Of a stretch of DNA of 5,897 nt, positions 5,557 to 5,897 are shown in pieces (the stretch's first letter is position 1; every line of letters starts with the position of its first letter). The stretch spans positions 1-5,897 of the forward strand of contig SKWV01000365.1 of assembly GCA_007128755.1 (NCBI GenBank), written 5' to 3'. The DNA is from Trueperaceae bacterium (GTDB taxonomy: Bacteria; Deinococcota; Deinococci; Deinococcales; Trueperaceae). The notes under the pieces were generated by a model that saw only the letters and a program-made list of their open reading frames with translations, searched no databases and was not told the DNA's origin. A program made the position numbers and the translations under genes.

Positions 5557-5897
5557 ATGCAGACTTCGTCCGTACCCGAGCACGTCACCTGGCGGGAGCG
5601 CTACGAGCGCGCGTTGGCCGAGCCGCGCGGTTGGTGGGCCACGACGGGTATCCATTGGCTCGACGACGGCACCCACCTCGTGGGCAGCGACCCCACCTCG
5701 ACCGTGCTCCTGCCTGCCGGTGCGCCGCGGCACGTGGGGACCCTCGAACGCGTCGGGTTCGACGTCACCTTCACGCCGGCGACGACGGCCGAGCTCGCGT
5801 TCGCCGGCGGCCGCGTCGTCGAGCCGGTCACGTTCACCGTCACGAAGGCGGGTCACCCCTTCACGCTGTCGCGCTCGACGTTCGTGGTGCTCAGGCG
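5557..5897 (+). CDS. DUF1684 family protein (partial, C-terminus beyond right edge)
   Basis: From the ATG at 5557, 113 complete codons stay open to the right edge. The N-terminal pattern is that of the DUF1684 family: WRERYERALAEPRGWW (12-27), TTGIHWLDDG (29-38), VGSDPTSTVLLP (42-53), then short beta-strand-like segments with alternating hydrophobics up to the edge. No signal peptide or membrane segment is visible, so the product is probably cytoplasmic. Full family members are usually around 200-290 residues, so roughly half is missing here. The function of the family is unknown and the sequence gives no catalytic motif I can name. No other in-frame start fits, and a -10-like box lies six bases before this ATG. 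The gene is divergent from dinB across a 70-bp spacer. Family assignment is from recognised motifs, not a search. Confidence 0.8.
   Translation, partial: MQTSSVPEHVTWRERYERALAEPRGWWATTGIHWLDDGTHLVGSDPTSTVLLPAGAPRHVGTLERVGFDVTFTPATTAELAFAGGRVVEPVTFTVTKAGHPFTLSRSTFVVLR

Noticed and set aside
3805..5856. 683-codon open frame on the minus strand
   Set aside because: It overlaps dinB, the peptidase, surE and the DUF1684 gene in other frames and is typical third-position-GC shadow sequence with long Arg/Ala runs.

Overview
This is a very GC-rich bacterial chromosomal segment (about 70% G+C by eye, not computed). It has six protein genes and almost no spare DNA, and I see no mobile element, tRNA, rRNA or CRISPR array. 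The SurE protein carries signatures (GEDPMG, EEGTDRW, GFVSLCPIRLDLTDD) that I remember from Thermus/Deinococcus SurE. Nearly every gene starts a few bases after a -10-like hexamer with no Shine-Dalgarno sequence, a leaderless layout known to be common in Deinococcus. Together these suggest a high-GC member of Deinococcota, perhaps Truepera-like. That placement rests on memory and inference; a high-GC actinobacterium or chloroflexotan is not excluded.

Layout, left to right. (1) Minus strand, 1-359: the N-terminal part of a lipoprotein with a YtkA/FixH-like domain, cut by the left edge. (2) A 99-bp divergent spacer, 360-458, with a -10-like box for each side. (3) Plus strand, 459-3170: polA, DNA polymerase I, with 5'-nuclease, proofreading and polymerase domains all intact. 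(4) A 56-bp spacer with a small stem-loop and a strong -10 box. (5) Plus strand, 3227-3958: surE, the survival-protein 5'/3'-nucleotidase. (6) Plus strand, 3994-4380 (possibly from 3955): a small zincin-like metallopeptidase with an HELRHH motif. (7) An 8-bp convergent gap. (8) Minus strand, 4389-5486: dinB, Y-family DNA polymerase IV. (9) A 70-bp divergent spacer, 5487-5556, with a perfect 14-bp palindrome. (10) Plus strand, 5557 to the right edge: the N-terminal part of a DUF1684 protein.

Two genes act in DNA synthesis and damage tolerance: polA (repair, Okazaki-fragment maturation) and dinB (translesion synthesis). SurE removes phosphate from nucleotides and could loosely be tied to nucleotide salvage. 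The opposite orientations and separate candidate promoters argue against one operon; only surE and the peptidase look likely to be co-transcribed. I find no clearly new system here. The most interesting signal is the consistent leaderless-promoter pattern at the gene starts.
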